64,000 nucleotides of DNA from Zavarzinella formosa DSM 19928. GTDB taxonomy: Bacteria > Planctomycetota > Planctomycetia > Gemmatales > Gemmataceae. Every line of letters begins with the position of its first letter. The first letter of the stretch is position 1. Both the position numbers and the translations under genes were made by a program. Below the pieces are notes generated by a model. That model was not told the DNA's origin. It made no database searches and saw only the letters and a list, made by a program, of their open reading frames with translations. Shown piece after piece: positions 9,127 through 18,272 of this stretch. Where the stretch lies: contig NZ_JH636439.1 in assembly GCF_000255705.1 (NCBI RefSeq), forward strand, positions 1,010,389-1,074,388, written 5' to 3'.

Positions 9127-10344
9127 TCAGTGCCCGCGGCGAATATCGGACGGAGGGTAGCGGACTTCGATCCGGTAAACTTTCTTCATCCGGCAAATGA
9201 TGGCCCAAGTTTCGGGGTCGATCCGTTCCGGCACTTCGACGCGATGGATGTCCACCGTCACATGGAAACCGCGTTCCCAAAGAACATCAATCACCATTCG
9301 CAGTGCCAGCGGGTCGTCCAGCAGACACTCTTCACTATTGATCTGCGCGTGCCCGGACATTGCGTGGGTGCGCACAATCGGGATGATCTTCGCCTCGATC
9401 AACTTCACAACTTGTCGGAATAATTCCTCGTTTTCCTCCCCATATGTTTCCAATCGGCTTACCAATTCTTGGCGGGCGTGCATGCCGAGTTGGGTGGCGA
9501 CGGGGATATTCTGAATCAGGTCGAACACTTCGGGGCTGAGTTCCAGCGTGCTTTGGTAGGCGAACTCCCGCAGGATGTTTCGCTGGACTTCGGGAAGATC
9601 ACCCTCGGCATCAATGAAGTGAAAGTGAAAAATTTTCCGTAGTGATTGGAGGGCGTCGAAGTTGGTGTCCTTGAAACCCATATATCGCTTGCGGCAGAGT
9701 TCCGGGTCGAGATCGGTCACCCGCTCTTCGAGAAGCACGCCGACGCCGGATTCACGGACCTGTCGGTTGTGTTCCCGAATTTCCCGGCCCCGGCTCAATT
9801 GCCGCTGAACGCTCACTTCTTCCGAAACGAACAGCAGAGAGATCCGAAACATCGGCTTGCGATGGAATCGAGCCGTTCCAGTGGAGCGGAATTCGGCATG
9901 CAGTTCCAGCATGGCGTGATAAAAAAGTTTCAAGCACTCCACCTGCACCTTCGTGCGGGGGAACCCGTCGACAATCACGCCGTCTTGGTATTGCGGATCG
10001 AGTAGTTCCTGAAGCAACAGACCGATGACTTCCCGATCTCCGACCATCTGACCGGCGTTTTTGATCGCCACCGCTTGGGGCGTGGTGAGCAGCGCGCTGA
10101 TGACAATCGGCGGGGCCGTGATATCGCGTGCTTGGGCGATAAACGGGGTGTTGGTTCCCTTACCGGCCCCCGGCGCGCCGCCAAGCCAGATGAACTCGCG
10201 CGGAAACCTTAAACCGTCCCGTCCGTGGCGCTCCTGCAAATCAGCCCACACCGCCGAGAAAATGAGTTGGGCATCCTTGATCTCCAAATCCGCGACCGCC
10301 AAGGTTGATCGCACAGACGGCGGGCTGGGGACGGGTTCGCTCAC
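9127..10344 (-). CDS. Adenylate-kinase-like nucleoside monophosphate kinase with long C-terminal extension
   Basis: A 405-residue protein. GAPGAGKGT at 56-64 is the P-loop form typical of adenylate kinases and DGFPRT at 126-131 is their NMP-binding signature, so the central domain should transfer phosphate between ATP and a nucleoside monophosphate. Adenylate kinases are normally about 185-220 residues. Here an extra 45 residues precede the P-loop and some 180 follow, including an alpha/beta segment near the C-terminus (FHVTVDIHRVEVPERI). I do not recognise the extension. The true substrate may be AMP or another nucleotide. The gene appears monocistronic. Confidence 0.78.
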   Translation of the reverse strand: MSEPVPSPPSVRSTLAVADLEIKDAQLIFSAVWADLQERHGRDGLRFPREFIWLGGAPGAGKGTNTPFIAQARDITAPPIVISALLTTPQAVAIKNAGQMVGDREVIGLLLQELLDPQYQDGVIVDGFPRTKVQVECLKLFYHAMLELHAEFRSTGTARFHRKPMFRISLLFVSEEVSVQRQLSRGREIREHNRQVRESGVGVLLEERVTDLDPELCRKRYMGFKDTNFDALQSLRKIFHFHFIDAEGDLPEVQRNILREFAYQSTLELSPEVFDLIQNIPVATQLGMHARQELVSRLETYGEENEELFRQVVKLIEAKIIPIVRTHAMSGHAQINSEECLLDDPLALRMVIDVLWERGFHVTVDIHRVEVPERIDPETWAIICRMKKVYRIEVRYPPSDIRRGH

Positions 10345-10725
10345 AATTACTCCTCGAATCGAAGAACCAAGTTGATGCGGGAACTGCTCACGATGCTGTC
10401 GAAATCTTCAATGTAGCAAAACATTGGCTGTTGTGTTCACAGGTTTGATGCTTCATTTGCCGCTCTCATTTTTGTGTTTTTCAGATTATTGTCTTGAGTT
10501 CATTGTTTGATTTCTTTATGGTTGCGAACAAGTTATGGTCGTATTGGATGTTTGGCCTGACTCGATTCGTTGGCCGAATTGTTCCTTTGATTTTTCACCA
10601 GATTGGTTATGTCGGCTCGATGCAGATTTGACGAAGAGGCATCCCTTTTTCCGTCAAAACCGATGCCTTCCCGTCAAATGGTATTTTCCCGAAGCATGGC
10701 CAGGCTTGGGAAAAAGAGGTGGCTC
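10345..10725. other. T-rich leader upstream of the DUF1559 gene, with short repeats
   Basis: About 380 bases without a convincing gene, more T-rich than the surroundings. Close to the gene, CCGTCAAA occurs twice (10651-10658 and 10671-10678) and its inverse TTTGACG once (10627-10633). AGGCATC (10637-10643) and GATGCCT (10662-10668) can also pair. These could form a leader hairpin or an operator; this is inference from the repeats alone. Confidence 0.4.
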
Positions 10726-11646
10726 ATGATCTCAAATCGCAAGCGGGTCGCATTTACCCTGATTGAGTTGTTGGTGGTGATTGCGATCATCGCCATCCTC
10801 ATCGGATTGCTCCTGCCGGCTGTCCAGAAGATCCGCGAGGCCGCGAATCGGATGGCTTGCACCAATAACATGAAGCAACTTGGCCTCGCCCTCCACGGTT
10901 ACCACAGCCGCATGGGCTGTCTTCCCTCGTCTGTCGGACCGGGGATTGTGGACACCATTGGGACAGGCGGCATCGGAACCCAGTTTGGTTATGTCTCGGG
11001 TCAGGTTTTTGACATCTCTTGGGAAAGACAGATATTGATCGATTTCGAGCAAGCCAAGGCAGGGTACAACAATCCGATCAAGGTGCTCTCATGCCCCTCG
11101 GACCCGCGAGGCTTCGGCACCCTTGGAACAGTCGACGGGCGCGCGTACACCAGCTATCTGGCGGTCACCGGCTATAGCCTCACCACCGCCACCAGCGGCG
11201 CCAATCTGGGGATGATGTACAAATATTCCAAAGTCGAACTCGGAACGGTCTCGGACGGCACCAGCAACACGATTGCCCTAGCCGAACGGCCTCCGCTGAT
11301 GCAAGGGGTTAATTGGGGTTGGGGGTGGTGGGATAGCAATGATGAAGGAGATGTGGCCATTGGCTTGTACAACCAAGATCAACTAAATGGCGTGAGCGGT
11401 TGTGTGTTTCCTTCCGTGTTTGGCCCCGGTGCCCGCTCTGCGGACACGAACGGCTACATCGGAAATCCCAACGGCAGCACGACTCCTTCGCCCGATTGCC
11501 ACGGTCACCACCCCTGGAGTTTTCACACCGGCGGCGCCAACATGCTCATGGGGGACGGAGCCGTCAGATTCTTTACTTACAATGCCGCTTCGATCATGCC
11601 GGCGCTGGCCACCAAGGCGGGTGGCGAAGTCGTGACGGTTCCGTGA
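10726..11646 (+). CDS. DUF1559 prepilin-like protein with type IV pilin N-terminal methylation motif
   Basis: A 306-residue protein. The start [20 protein letters not shown] is a class III (type IV prepilin) signal: cleavage would occur before the F, with Glu at mature position 5, followed by the hydrophobic pilin helix. The C-terminal part carries the [21 protein letters not shown] signature of DUF1559 (SBP_bac_10), a family greatly expanded in planctomycetes. The ATG at 10726 is preceded by AGAGGTGG and places the motif right after a short basic leader; an upstream in-frame start at 10603 would bury it. The function is unknown; pseudopilin or surface display is an inference. The lipoprotein gene follows 44 bases later. 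Confidence 0.9.
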   Translation: MISNRKRVAFTLIELLVVIAIIAILIGLLLPAVQKIREAANRMACTNNMKQLGLALHGYHSRMGCLPSSVGPGIVDTIGTGGIGTQFGYVSGQVFDISWERQILIDFEQAKAGYNNPIKVLSCPSDPRGFGTLGTVDGRAYTSYLAVTGYSLTTATSGANLGMMYKYSKVELGTVSDGTSNTIALAERPPLMQGVNWGWGWWDSNDEGDVAIGLYNQDQLNGVSGCVFPSVFGPGARSADTNGYIGNPNGSTTPSPDCHGHHPWSFHTGGANMLMGDGAVRFFTYNAASIMPALATKAGGEVVTVP

Positions 11647-11708
11647 TTCCACACATCTGAACCGATGGTTTTGTCGCATGGCAATGTTCGGTGTTTGGGA
11701 AAAACCTC

Positions 11709-12152
11709 ATGAAATATGTTCGAGCGATGCGATCAAATCTCGGGCGTCGGGCGTTGGTTCTCAGTGTGACCCTGCTGGCCTTCATCGGTTGCGGCGCCGG
11801 AACCGGGGAATTGTCCGGGACGGTGACCTACAATTCAAAACCATTGCGAATGGGATCGGTCGTCGTGTCTGCTGGTGATGGGACAGTCGTGGTTGGTCAG
11901 ATCAATGACGACGGATCGTATTCGATCATTGGTGTGCCGTCCGGGTCAGCGAAGATCGGAGTCAGCAGTCCCAAACCCAAGGCCGACAATATCCACATGA
12001 GAAAGAAGGACGAGAAAGCCCCCGCTCCGGCGCTGGTTGAGGATACGTCGAAATGGATGTCGATCCCGGAGAAATACGCCGACTTTAAGGGATCAAACTT
12101 GGGCGTTGATATCAAAGCAGGCAAGAACGTTTTTAACATTGATTTGAAGTGA
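11709..12152 (+). CDS. Small lipoprotein with carboxypeptidase-regulatory-like (transthyretin-like) fold
   Basis: A 147-residue protein counted from the ATG at 11709; a GTG at 11691 and an ATG at 11727 are alternatives. The N-terminus is basic then hydrophobic and ends in the lipobox FIGC, so it is probably a lipoprotein. The mature part (ELSGTVTYNSKPL ... GSYSIIGVPSGSAKI) matches the carboxypeptidase-regulatory-like beta-sandwich lipoproteins commonly found next to DUF1559 genes in planctomycetes. The stop overlaps the GTG start of the next gene by four bases (GTGA), implying translational coupling. Confidence 0.82.
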   Translation: MKYVRAMRSNLGRRALVLSVTLLAFIGCGAGTGELSGTVTYNSKPLRMGSVVVSAGDGTVVVGQINDDGSYSIIGVPSGSAKIGVSSPKPKADNIHMRKKDEKAPAPALVEDTSKWMSIPEKYADFKGSNLGVDIKAGKNVFNIDLK

Positions 12153-13333
12153 AGCCTCCTTGGTTAAACTCTCCTCTCGTGATCGCCGGGGGTGGGATCG
12201 CTGGGCTGGCGCTGGCTCATGCCTGTCGGAACCGGGGAATCCCGGCGGTGGTTGTCGAACGCGCTCCAGTTTTGCGAGAAGTTGGTTCTGCAATTCTCCT
12301 CGGCATGAACGCCTATCGCGTTCTTCAAGAATTGGGCATTTCGGCAGTCGTGGAGTCACATGCAGTCGAGGTTGAGCAAGCCGAACTTCGTGATTGGCGG
12401 GGTCGGTTGCTGATCTCGATTCCCCTTGGCCGGTTGAGCCGGGAATGGGGATTGAAGACACTCGTGTGTCGTCGTTCGACATTGCAAATGGCTCTTGCCT
12501 CCGGGCTTTCGCCAGACCAACTGCTGTTGGGATGGGAAGTTCGTTGTTTGCGAAATCTGTCCCGTCATGTTGTTGTGGAAAACACCAACCGAGAGATTCT
12601 TACCACGGATTTGGTGGCGGGCTGTGATGGTATTCGTGGTGTTTGCCGGCAATATGTGACTTCTGACACGGAGCCGATTTACTCAGGAAGCATCTGCTGG
12701 CGGGGCATCGTCGCCACGGACGACACGTCTTTCGTGCCGGTTCACACGATGGTTGAACGGCTTGGTCCGGGGATGCGATTCGGGGTGGCTTGGAACGAAT
12801 CCGGCCGACTTGGTTGGTATTTGACTAAAACCGGCCCGGCCGGGGGGCATGACGAACGGCACAATCTTCCCGAGCGTCTGGCCTCTTTGGTGGGCGACTG
12901 GCAACCGGAGGTTGGTCGTGTGATCGCCTCGACCCCGGCCGATGCCATCCTGCGGACGGATTTGATGGATCTTTCAACGCCGCGACGGTTGCATCGGGGT
13001 GGGATCATGCTTCTGGGCGATGCCGCCCATGCCATGCTGCCGAATTTGGGACAGGGCGGGGCATCCGCTCTTGAAGACGCCACCAATCTCGCCCGTCATC
13101 TGGCTGAGGCTCCCAATCGGGAAACCGCCCTCATCTGGCATGAACAGGATCGTTGGCGACGAGTGCGATTCAAACAATTCTTGAGCAGAGGTTACGGCAT
13201 CTTCAATCAGCGACCGGAACGCTGGCAATGTTCCGTGCGAGATTTTGTCCTACGGTGTTTGCCCAATGGGATAACAGGACGGGCTTATCGTCATTGGGTC
13301 GCCGGTTCGGAGATCACGTTTCGCGGGCGATGA
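12149..13333 (+). CDS. FAD-dependent monooxygenase (aromatic hydroxylase / UbiH-like)
   Basis: A 394-residue flavoprotein. GGGIAG at residues 14-19 is the FAD-binding dinucleotide motif, and LLGDAAHAMLPNLGQGG near 288-304 is the second FAD motif of the p-hydroxybenzoate hydroxylase class, with Asp binding the ribityl chain. The best general description is an NAD(P)H-dependent single-component monooxygenase resembling salicylate hydroxylases or zeaxanthin epoxidases. The substrate is unknown. The GTG start overlaps the preceding lipoprotein gene, an odd partner for a cytosolic flavoenzyme. It converges with the glycosylase gene eight bases downstream. Confidence 0.85.
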   Translation: MKPPWLNSPLVIAGGGIAGLALAHACRNRGIPAVVVERAPVLREVGSAILLGMNAYRVLQELGISAVVESHAVEVEQAELRDWRGRLLISIPLGRLSREWGLKTLVCRRSTLQMALASGLSPDQLLLGWEVRCLRNLSRHVVVENTNREILTTDLVAGCDGIRGVCRQYVTSDTEPIYSGSICWRGIVATDDTSFVPVHTMVERLGPGMRFGVAWNESGRLGWYLTKTGPAGGHDERHNLPERLASLVGDWQPEVGRVIASTPADAILRTDLMDLSTPRRLHRGGIMLLGDAAHAMLPNLGQGGASALEDATNLARHLAEAPNRETALIWHEQDRWRRVRFKQFLSRGYGIFNQRPERWQCSVRDFVLRCLPNGITGRAYRHWVAGSEITFRGR

Positions 13334-13341
13334 TGCCGAAG

Positions 13342-14256
13342 TTATTTGGCGGTCTTTGCCACATGCGTCGTCATGTGATCGCGGATAACATCCATCCACA
13401 ACGCGAGACCGCACCATTCGCCGAACGATTCATACCAAGCGGCTATTTCGCTATCTTTTGCGGGAAGGCCGCCATTGAACTGTTCCCGAAAATTGGCCCG
13501 GCAAACAGAATCCAACCCCAACCGGTCAAATCGCCCCAGCAATCGGCACATGCTCCCGGCGGCATAATCACCGAATCCCTTCAACGTTTTGATCTGACGA
13601 AACAAATCGCTACTTGAAACGGTGGGTGTTCGCCACGATTCGGGATCGGTTTTTCCCGCGACGATGGCTGTTGCAAGTTCGTGTAACCAAACGCTGCGAT
13701 ATCCGGCCCGCACATGTTCGTGAAATTCATTGACGGGCATTTCAGCGATCCGTTCCGGTGTCGGGAAGGAATGCAGCCCATCGCCGAATGCTTCGCCGAG
13801 TGTGGCGAGACGTTTGCACATCTGCACCGTCACGACCCAAGTGGTGTTGGTGGTCAGCAAGGTTTTGGCCAAGTCTTCCCAGACGGTCGGCGATACTAGC
13901 AATCGTCCCGCCCCCATTTTTTCCACCCAGCGATATTTCGGGTTCCGGCGAACGGTCTGGTAAAACGGCTGAAGATCCAATCCGAGGTTCAAAGCATTTC
14001 TGACCGATTGTTCCACTTCTGTCTGACGTTGACGGGTCAACCGACCGGAGTTTTCAATTTCGACGGTGAGAGTGTCGGCTGGTTCTCCTTCGTGGATCAC
14101 GAGTCGGGCCAAACCGCCATCATTGAATTGGTGGGTTCGTTCCAGTGCCTTTTGCTCGGGCAGGTATCGGAACGGTGGAAGCTGATGCCAGCCGTGGCCA
14201 AAAACAGTCGCCGCGAAGCAGAACCCGGCCGGGGTTTTGATGGTGATGGCCTTCAT
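13342..14256 (-). CDS. HhH-GPD-type DNA glycosylase
   Basis: A 304-residue protein. LKGFGDYAAG (225-234) is a helix-hairpin-helix and GLDS places an Asp at 249, the position of the catalytic aspartate in the HhH-GPD superfamily (AlkA/OGG1-like base-excision glycosylases). The N-terminal 100 residues resemble the beta-rich N-domain of AlkA/OGG. There is no C-terminal Fe-S cysteine cluster. It probably removes a damaged base such as an alkylated or oxidised purine, but the lesion cannot be inferred. It ends 30 bases before the DUF1501 gene to its left in the same orientation order, without an obvious functional link. Confidence 0.82.
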   Translation of the reverse strand: MKAITIKTPAGFCFAATVFGHGWHQLPPFRYLPEQKALERTHQFNDGGLARLVIHEGEPADTLTVEIENSGRLTRQRQTEVEQSVRNALNLGLDLQPFYQTVRRNPKYRWVEKMGAGRLLVSPTVWEDLAKTLLTTNTTWVVTVQMCKRLATLGEAFGDGLHSFPTPERIAEMPVNEFHEHVRAGYRSVWLHELATAIVAGKTDPESWRTPTVSSSDLFRQIKTLKGFGDYAAGSMCRLLGRFDRLGLDSVCRANFREQFNGGLPAKDSEIAAWYESFGEWCGLALWMDVIRDHMTTHVAKTAK

Positions 14257-14286
14257 TCAGGCATTTTACGACATGATCGCCCAAGG

Positions 14287-15633
14287 TTATATCAACACGT
14301 CTTCAATAACATCCCCCCAAGGAACGAGAGTGTAAGGCCGGTCCAAGCCGTCTCTCAATTCCAACTCTTTGGAGATGCCCAGACAGTTATAAACGGTGGC
14401 GATGATATCGGACGGCGTCACTGGATTGCTGGAGGGGCGTCCTCCAATCTTGTCGCTCGCCCCGAAGACATGTCCCCGCTTGATGCCGCCTCCGGCCATC
14501 ATCAGTCCGTAACAGAAATTCCAGTGGTCCCGGCCGGCGGCGGCGTTCACCTTCGGACTTCGTCCAAACTCTCCGGTCACCACCACCAAGGTCCGCTCCA
14601 GCATCCCGCGGGCGAGCAAGTCGTTTAAGAGCGATGAAACCGCCGCATCGAGTTGCGGGAGCAGCTTTGTTTTCAGGCTGTTGAAGTTTCCCCCGTGAGT
14701 GTCCCAAGTGGCGTTGGCGTCCGGCGCCCAGGAGACACAGGCCATGCGGGTTCCGGCTTCGATCAGTCGACGGGCAAGCAAGACGCTTTGCCCGTAGATA
14801 TTTCGCCCGTAGGAGTCGCGGGTGCGATCGGATTCCTGTTCAATCCGAAACGCTTGCTGGGTGGAGTTGGATGTGAGGAGATCAAAGGCATTTTGCTGAA
14901 ACCCGTTCATCTCACGGGCCAGGCGGTCCATGCGGGCCGTCGGGTTGGATCGGATGGAACGAAGAAGCTCCTGTCGCGACTGAAGCCGAACGGACGGCAC
15001 TTCGGCGGGCGGGGATAGTTCCTGCACCTGAAAGTCGGTCGCATTGGGATCACGCAGCACAAACAACGGATCATAAGTGCGGCCGAGCCAGCCCCCGAAG
15101 AAACCAGGTTGGGGAGGACCGCCCGCTCCTTCTTTTGTGATGTAAGGCATAGACACATAAGGCACCACCGGCTTGACCGGCGGGTACACTTTGCCCAACA
15201 CGGAGCCAATCGCGGGGTAATCGGTTGGTTTCGCTCCACCGCCGTTTTCGCCGCGATCATGTCCCGTCAGGGCGGCATACACTGCCGCCGCATGGGAGTT
15301 GTTCACGCCGTGATGAACGGATCGCACGATTGTTGTTTCGTGAGCCAGTTTCCCCAACCGGGGAAGATGCTCGCTGAGTTGAATTCCGGGCACAGTTGTC
15401 GAAACAGGTTTGAATTCCCCGCGTATCTCGGCCGGGGCATTCGGCTTCATGTCCCACATGTCGAGATGGCTCGGACCGCCGTTCAAGAAAATCATGATGC
15501 AAGAATCGGCCCGTCTCGCCTTGCTCTCCGAGACGGTCTGCTGATCCGCTCGCAGTAATTGCGGGAGTGACAAATTCAGACAGCCAATGCCGCCCATTTG
15601 GAGCAGTTGGCGTCGTGAAATTTCGGAGGGCAT
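14287..15633 (-). CDS. DUF1501 protein, Tat-exported
   Basis: A 448-residue protein from the ATG at 15633. The upstream GGAGAG is somewhat distant, and GTG 15639, ATG 15654 and TTG 15666 are alternatives. SRRQLLQMGG is a twin-arginine signal. The body has the DUF1501 hallmarks: LNGGPSHLDMWD, VTGEFGRSPK and GRDHW, which resemble the metal-binding core of alkaline phosphatase/sulfatase-fold enzymes. In planctomycetes the family usually accompanies DUF1549/DUF1553 cytochromes; none is present here. It is second in a tandem with another DUF1501 gene. Its substrate is unknown. Confidence 0.9.
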   Translation of the reverse strand: MPSEISRRQLLQMGGIGCLNLSLPQLLRADQQTVSESKARRADSCIMIFLNGGPSHLDMWDMKPNAPAEIRGEFKPVSTTVPGIQLSEHLPRLGKLAHETTIVRSVHHGVNNSHAAAVYAALTGHDRGENGGGAKPTDYPAIGSVLGKVYPPVKPVVPYVSMPYITKEGAGGPPQPGFFGGWLGRTYDPLFVLRDPNATDFQVQELSPPAEVPSVRLQSRQELLRSIRSNPTARMDRLAREMNGFQQNAFDLLTSNSTQQAFRIEQESDRTRDSYGRNIYGQSVLLARRLIEAGTRMACVSWAPDANATWDTHGGNFNSLKTKLLPQLDAAVSSLLNDLLARGMLERTLVVVTGEFGRSPKVNAAAGRDHWNFCYGLMMAGGGIKRGHVFGASDKIGGRPSSNPVTPSDIIATVYNCLGISKELELRDGLDRPYTLVPWGDVIEDVLI

Positions 15634-15677
15634 ATGCACGGCGTGTCTCTCCATCACGGGAATCAATACTCAATCAT

Positions 15678-17063
15678 TTAACCACGACCGAAGAGATTCG
15701 GAATGGGATCGGCCTCGGCCATCTGTTGAATTTCACGAGGCAACCCACGCACCACGCGAAGCTTGCCAACATCGAAAAGGGTGTTCATCACAGTCCCGAC
15801 AAGATGTTTGATCGTCACCGGGTCCGAGTTCGGTTCTCCACCGTTTCTCGCCGACCGGCCGATCACCTGGCCCATGTTCAATCCACCACCGGCGAGGAGC
15901 AACGGCCCAAGGTTGCCCCAGTGATCCCGGCCCCCTTTGCCGTTGATCTTCGGCGTCCGGCCCATTTCACCACAGCAAACCAACAAAATTTTCTCGGACA
16001 GGCCGCGAGCTTCGAGGTCTTCGACAAAGGCCGAGACGGCATGATCGAGGGGCGGGGCCATGTAACTCATCCCCTCGGTCATGGTGGCGTTGTTCACATC
16101 CGCGTGCATGTCCCACACAAAGTTCGTGGTGACCGTCACAAATCCAGCCCCTCGTTCGCACAACCGCCGGGCCAGCAACAGTAATTTGCCAAGGGTCTTC
16201 GAGTTGTCGCAGTAGTGGTTATAATTCTTCCACTTCTTGTCGATGTTCTCCGGCCGAACCAGCGGAGCCGTGTCGTAGCGAGCAATAGTCTTGGAATCTT
16301 CCCGCGACAGATCAAAGGCGTCGGCGACACCGCCCAACAGCATTCGGCAAGCCTTGTCGCGGCCGATGTCGTGGCCCGACTGCTGGCTTTGGTCGAGGGA
16401 TTCTTTCGCCCGATCCAGTTGAGTCAGCAAGGAACGCCGGTCGTCGAACCGGTCAACGGGCAACGCGAGTTTCATGTCCTTCTGGAACTGGCCGGTGCCG
16501 CCGGGGACAAACGGCACGGCGGCGGCGCCGAACATCCCCGGCGAGAGGAAATTGCCGAATCCTCGTTGCTCGGCTTGGGCGGTCGGTTCGACACATCGGG
16601 GGAACAAAGCAATGTTTCGCGGCATTCCGGTTGCGGGATGATTCCCGCCTTCCATCCGGGCGAATGCCGAACCCAAGTTGGCTCCCGCCGTTTCTTTGCA
16701 GACAACGGGCTTGATATCGTGATTGGCGTCTCCGGGCACATACGACCGAACAATGGCCAGGCGGTCGGCGAGTTTGGCCAGTTTCGGAAAAGACGCCCCA
16801 AACTGAACGCCGGGCAAGGCGGTCGGGATATGTCCGGTGGCGCTGCGGGTTTCGACCGGAGCCTCCGGGTGGGGATCAAACGTCTCGATCTGCGACGGCC
16901 CGCCGTGCAGAAATAGAAAGATAACGCTTTTTTCGGAAAGTGAAACTTCCGGCGAGGCCCGGAGAACGCCCTGACCGGGAAGCGCCAGGCCTCCCAGCGA
17001 CATGGCCCCGACTCGGAGGAAATCACGGCGACCGAGACGTTTTGGATCGTGAAAGGAGAGCAT
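15678..17063 (-). CDS. DUF1501 protein, Tat-exported (tandem paralogue)
   Basis: A 461-residue protein. GRRDFLRVGAMSLGG is a twin-arginine signal. LHGGPSQIETFDP, CCGEMGRTPK and GRDHWGN are the DUF1501 signatures in the same order as in the neighbouring gene, so the two are paralogues. Overall similarity appears modest, so the duplication is not recent. It is first in the tandem, with 44 bases to the next start. A periplasmic hydrolase role is inferred from the sulfatase-like motifs. Confidence 0.9.
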   Translation of the reverse strand: MLSFHDPKRLGRRDFLRVGAMSLGGLALPGQGVLRASPEVSLSEKSVIFLFLHGGPSQIETFDPHPEAPVETRSATGHIPTALPGVQFGASFPKLAKLADRLAIVRSYVPGDANHDIKPVVCKETAGANLGSAFARMEGGNHPATGMPRNIALFPRCVEPTAQAEQRGFGNFLSPGMFGAAAVPFVPGGTGQFQKDMKLALPVDRFDDRRSLLTQLDRAKESLDQSQQSGHDIGRDKACRMLLGGVADAFDLSREDSKTIARYDTAPLVRPENIDKKWKNYNHYCDNSKTLGKLLLLARRLCERGAGFVTVTTNFVWDMHADVNNATMTEGMSYMAPPLDHAVSAFVEDLEARGLSEKILLVCCGEMGRTPKINGKGGRDHWGNLGPLLLAGGGLNMGQVIGRSARNGGEPNSDPVTIKHLVGTVMNTLFDVGKLRVVRGLPREIQQMAEADPIPNLFGRG

Positions 17064-17297
17064 GGGTGGGATTCGACAAGGAGAGAGCGGGGTGGGATAA
17101 ATCCCAACATACCAGACCTTCGTCGGGCATGCAACACTCCAGTTTTACAAGTGGCAGGCCTGCAAAGACGAGCTCGATTTCCACTGTCAACCCGGCGGCA
17201 GTCGGCTTCTCGCAGGTCAAGGTCGGACCAAAGTCTCGATAGTACCGTGAATGTTCACGTTGGATGCGGGTGACGACCGATCAATTTTGGCCGCTAA

Positions 17298-18215
17298 TTA
17301 TTGCCCCTCGACATGAACCTGCTCTGGTGGCGTCTCTTCAATCGGTAATGTCGGAGGCTGTGTGCGGCGTCGCCAAAGCGCCCGCATGGGTGTTGAGAAT
17401 GCGTACCATCCGAACAGAAGCGGGACCGCAATCTGTGGCATCACGAAGATCACGGCCACTGCGAAAACCAACTTGATCATATACGAAACATTTTGCCGAC
17501 CACGAACCATGTAATGGAAGGTGTCCGGATAGCGGACTCGTGACACCATCAGGCATGCGACCAAGAGTGTGACCGGCGGCAGAATGCGAGCCATCGCCCA
17601 GTCAGTCCAGTCAGCGAATCCCTTCCACATAAAGTCGTCAGCCGTAATCTCCAAAGACTTTAGCCCAAATACCATGAGCGGGAAGGAGGCGACTGTGCCG
17701 GCGGCGGCGGGCGACGGAAGACCGCAGAATGATCGGTCTTTGACGGTGTCATCTGACTCGACGTTGTATCGGGCCAGTCGCAGCACGGTGCAGGAAACAT
17801 AAAGCGCGGCGATCAGCCAGAGCAACCGATGGTGGAAGCCGGCCGCGAGCTGGAGCATCAGTAAAGCTGGCGCTGCCCCGAAACTGATCGCGTCGCAAAG
17901 AGAATCAAGCTGGGCTCCGAATTCGCTGGTCTGTTTCAATCGACGGGCCGTGCTTCCGTCCAGGGCGTCAAAGACCATTGCCAGATAAATCAGACATGCG
18001 GCAGCGAACAGGGATGTGGTTTGGTCGAAACCGGTCCAACGGCCGGCGAAAGTAATCGCGCCGAACCCGCAGATGGCATTCCCGAGTGTCAAGAACGTCG
18101 GCAGGACAGACACCGACTTTCGGGCCATGGCCGCGCGGACATCCCGATCCGTCATGGCCTGATGGACCTTGCGGGCGAGGGGCAATCCTCGGCGATCAAT
18201 TTTGCGTTTGGACAT
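17298..18215 (-). CDS. pssA: CDP-diacylglycerol--serine O-phosphatidyltransferase
   Basis: A 305-residue integral membrane enzyme that makes phosphatidylserine from CDP-diacylglycerol and serine. The CDP-alcohol phosphotransferase motif is intact: D83-x2-D86-G87-x2-A90-R91, G100, D104 and D108. Several hydrophobic segments span the protein. I chose the ATG at 18215 because GAGGGGG lies just upstream; a longer frame to 18266 has no such site. It follows psd by about 57 bases and is third in the pmtA-psd-pssA order, so its product feeds the decarboxylase encoded just upstream. Confidence 0.92.
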   Translation of the reverse strand: MSKRKIDRRGLPLARKVHQAMTDRDVRAAMARKSVSVLPTFLTLGNAICGFGAITFAGRWTGFDQTTSLFAAACLIYLAMVFDALDGSTARRLKQTSEFGAQLDSLCDAISFGAAPALLMLQLAAGFHHRLLWLIAALYVSCTVLRLARYNVESDDTVKDRSFCGLPSPAAAGTVASFPLMVFGLKSLEITADDFMWKGFADWTDWAMARILPPVTLLVACLMVSRVRYPDTFHYMVRGRQNVSYMIKLVFAVAVIFVMPQIAVPLLFGWYAFSTPMRALWRRRTQPPTLPIEETPPEQVHVEGQ

Positions 18216-18272
18216 CGGCGCCCCCTCGCTTTCATGGAGACAGGTTTTCAACCCGCTCACACGCAACTCCTG

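Noticed and set aside
13342-14256. Assignment of the glycosylase to a specific lesion (for example MutY or Nth)
   Set aside because: There is no C-terminal Fe-S cysteine cluster and the flanking residues do not decide between AlkA- and OGG-like activity.
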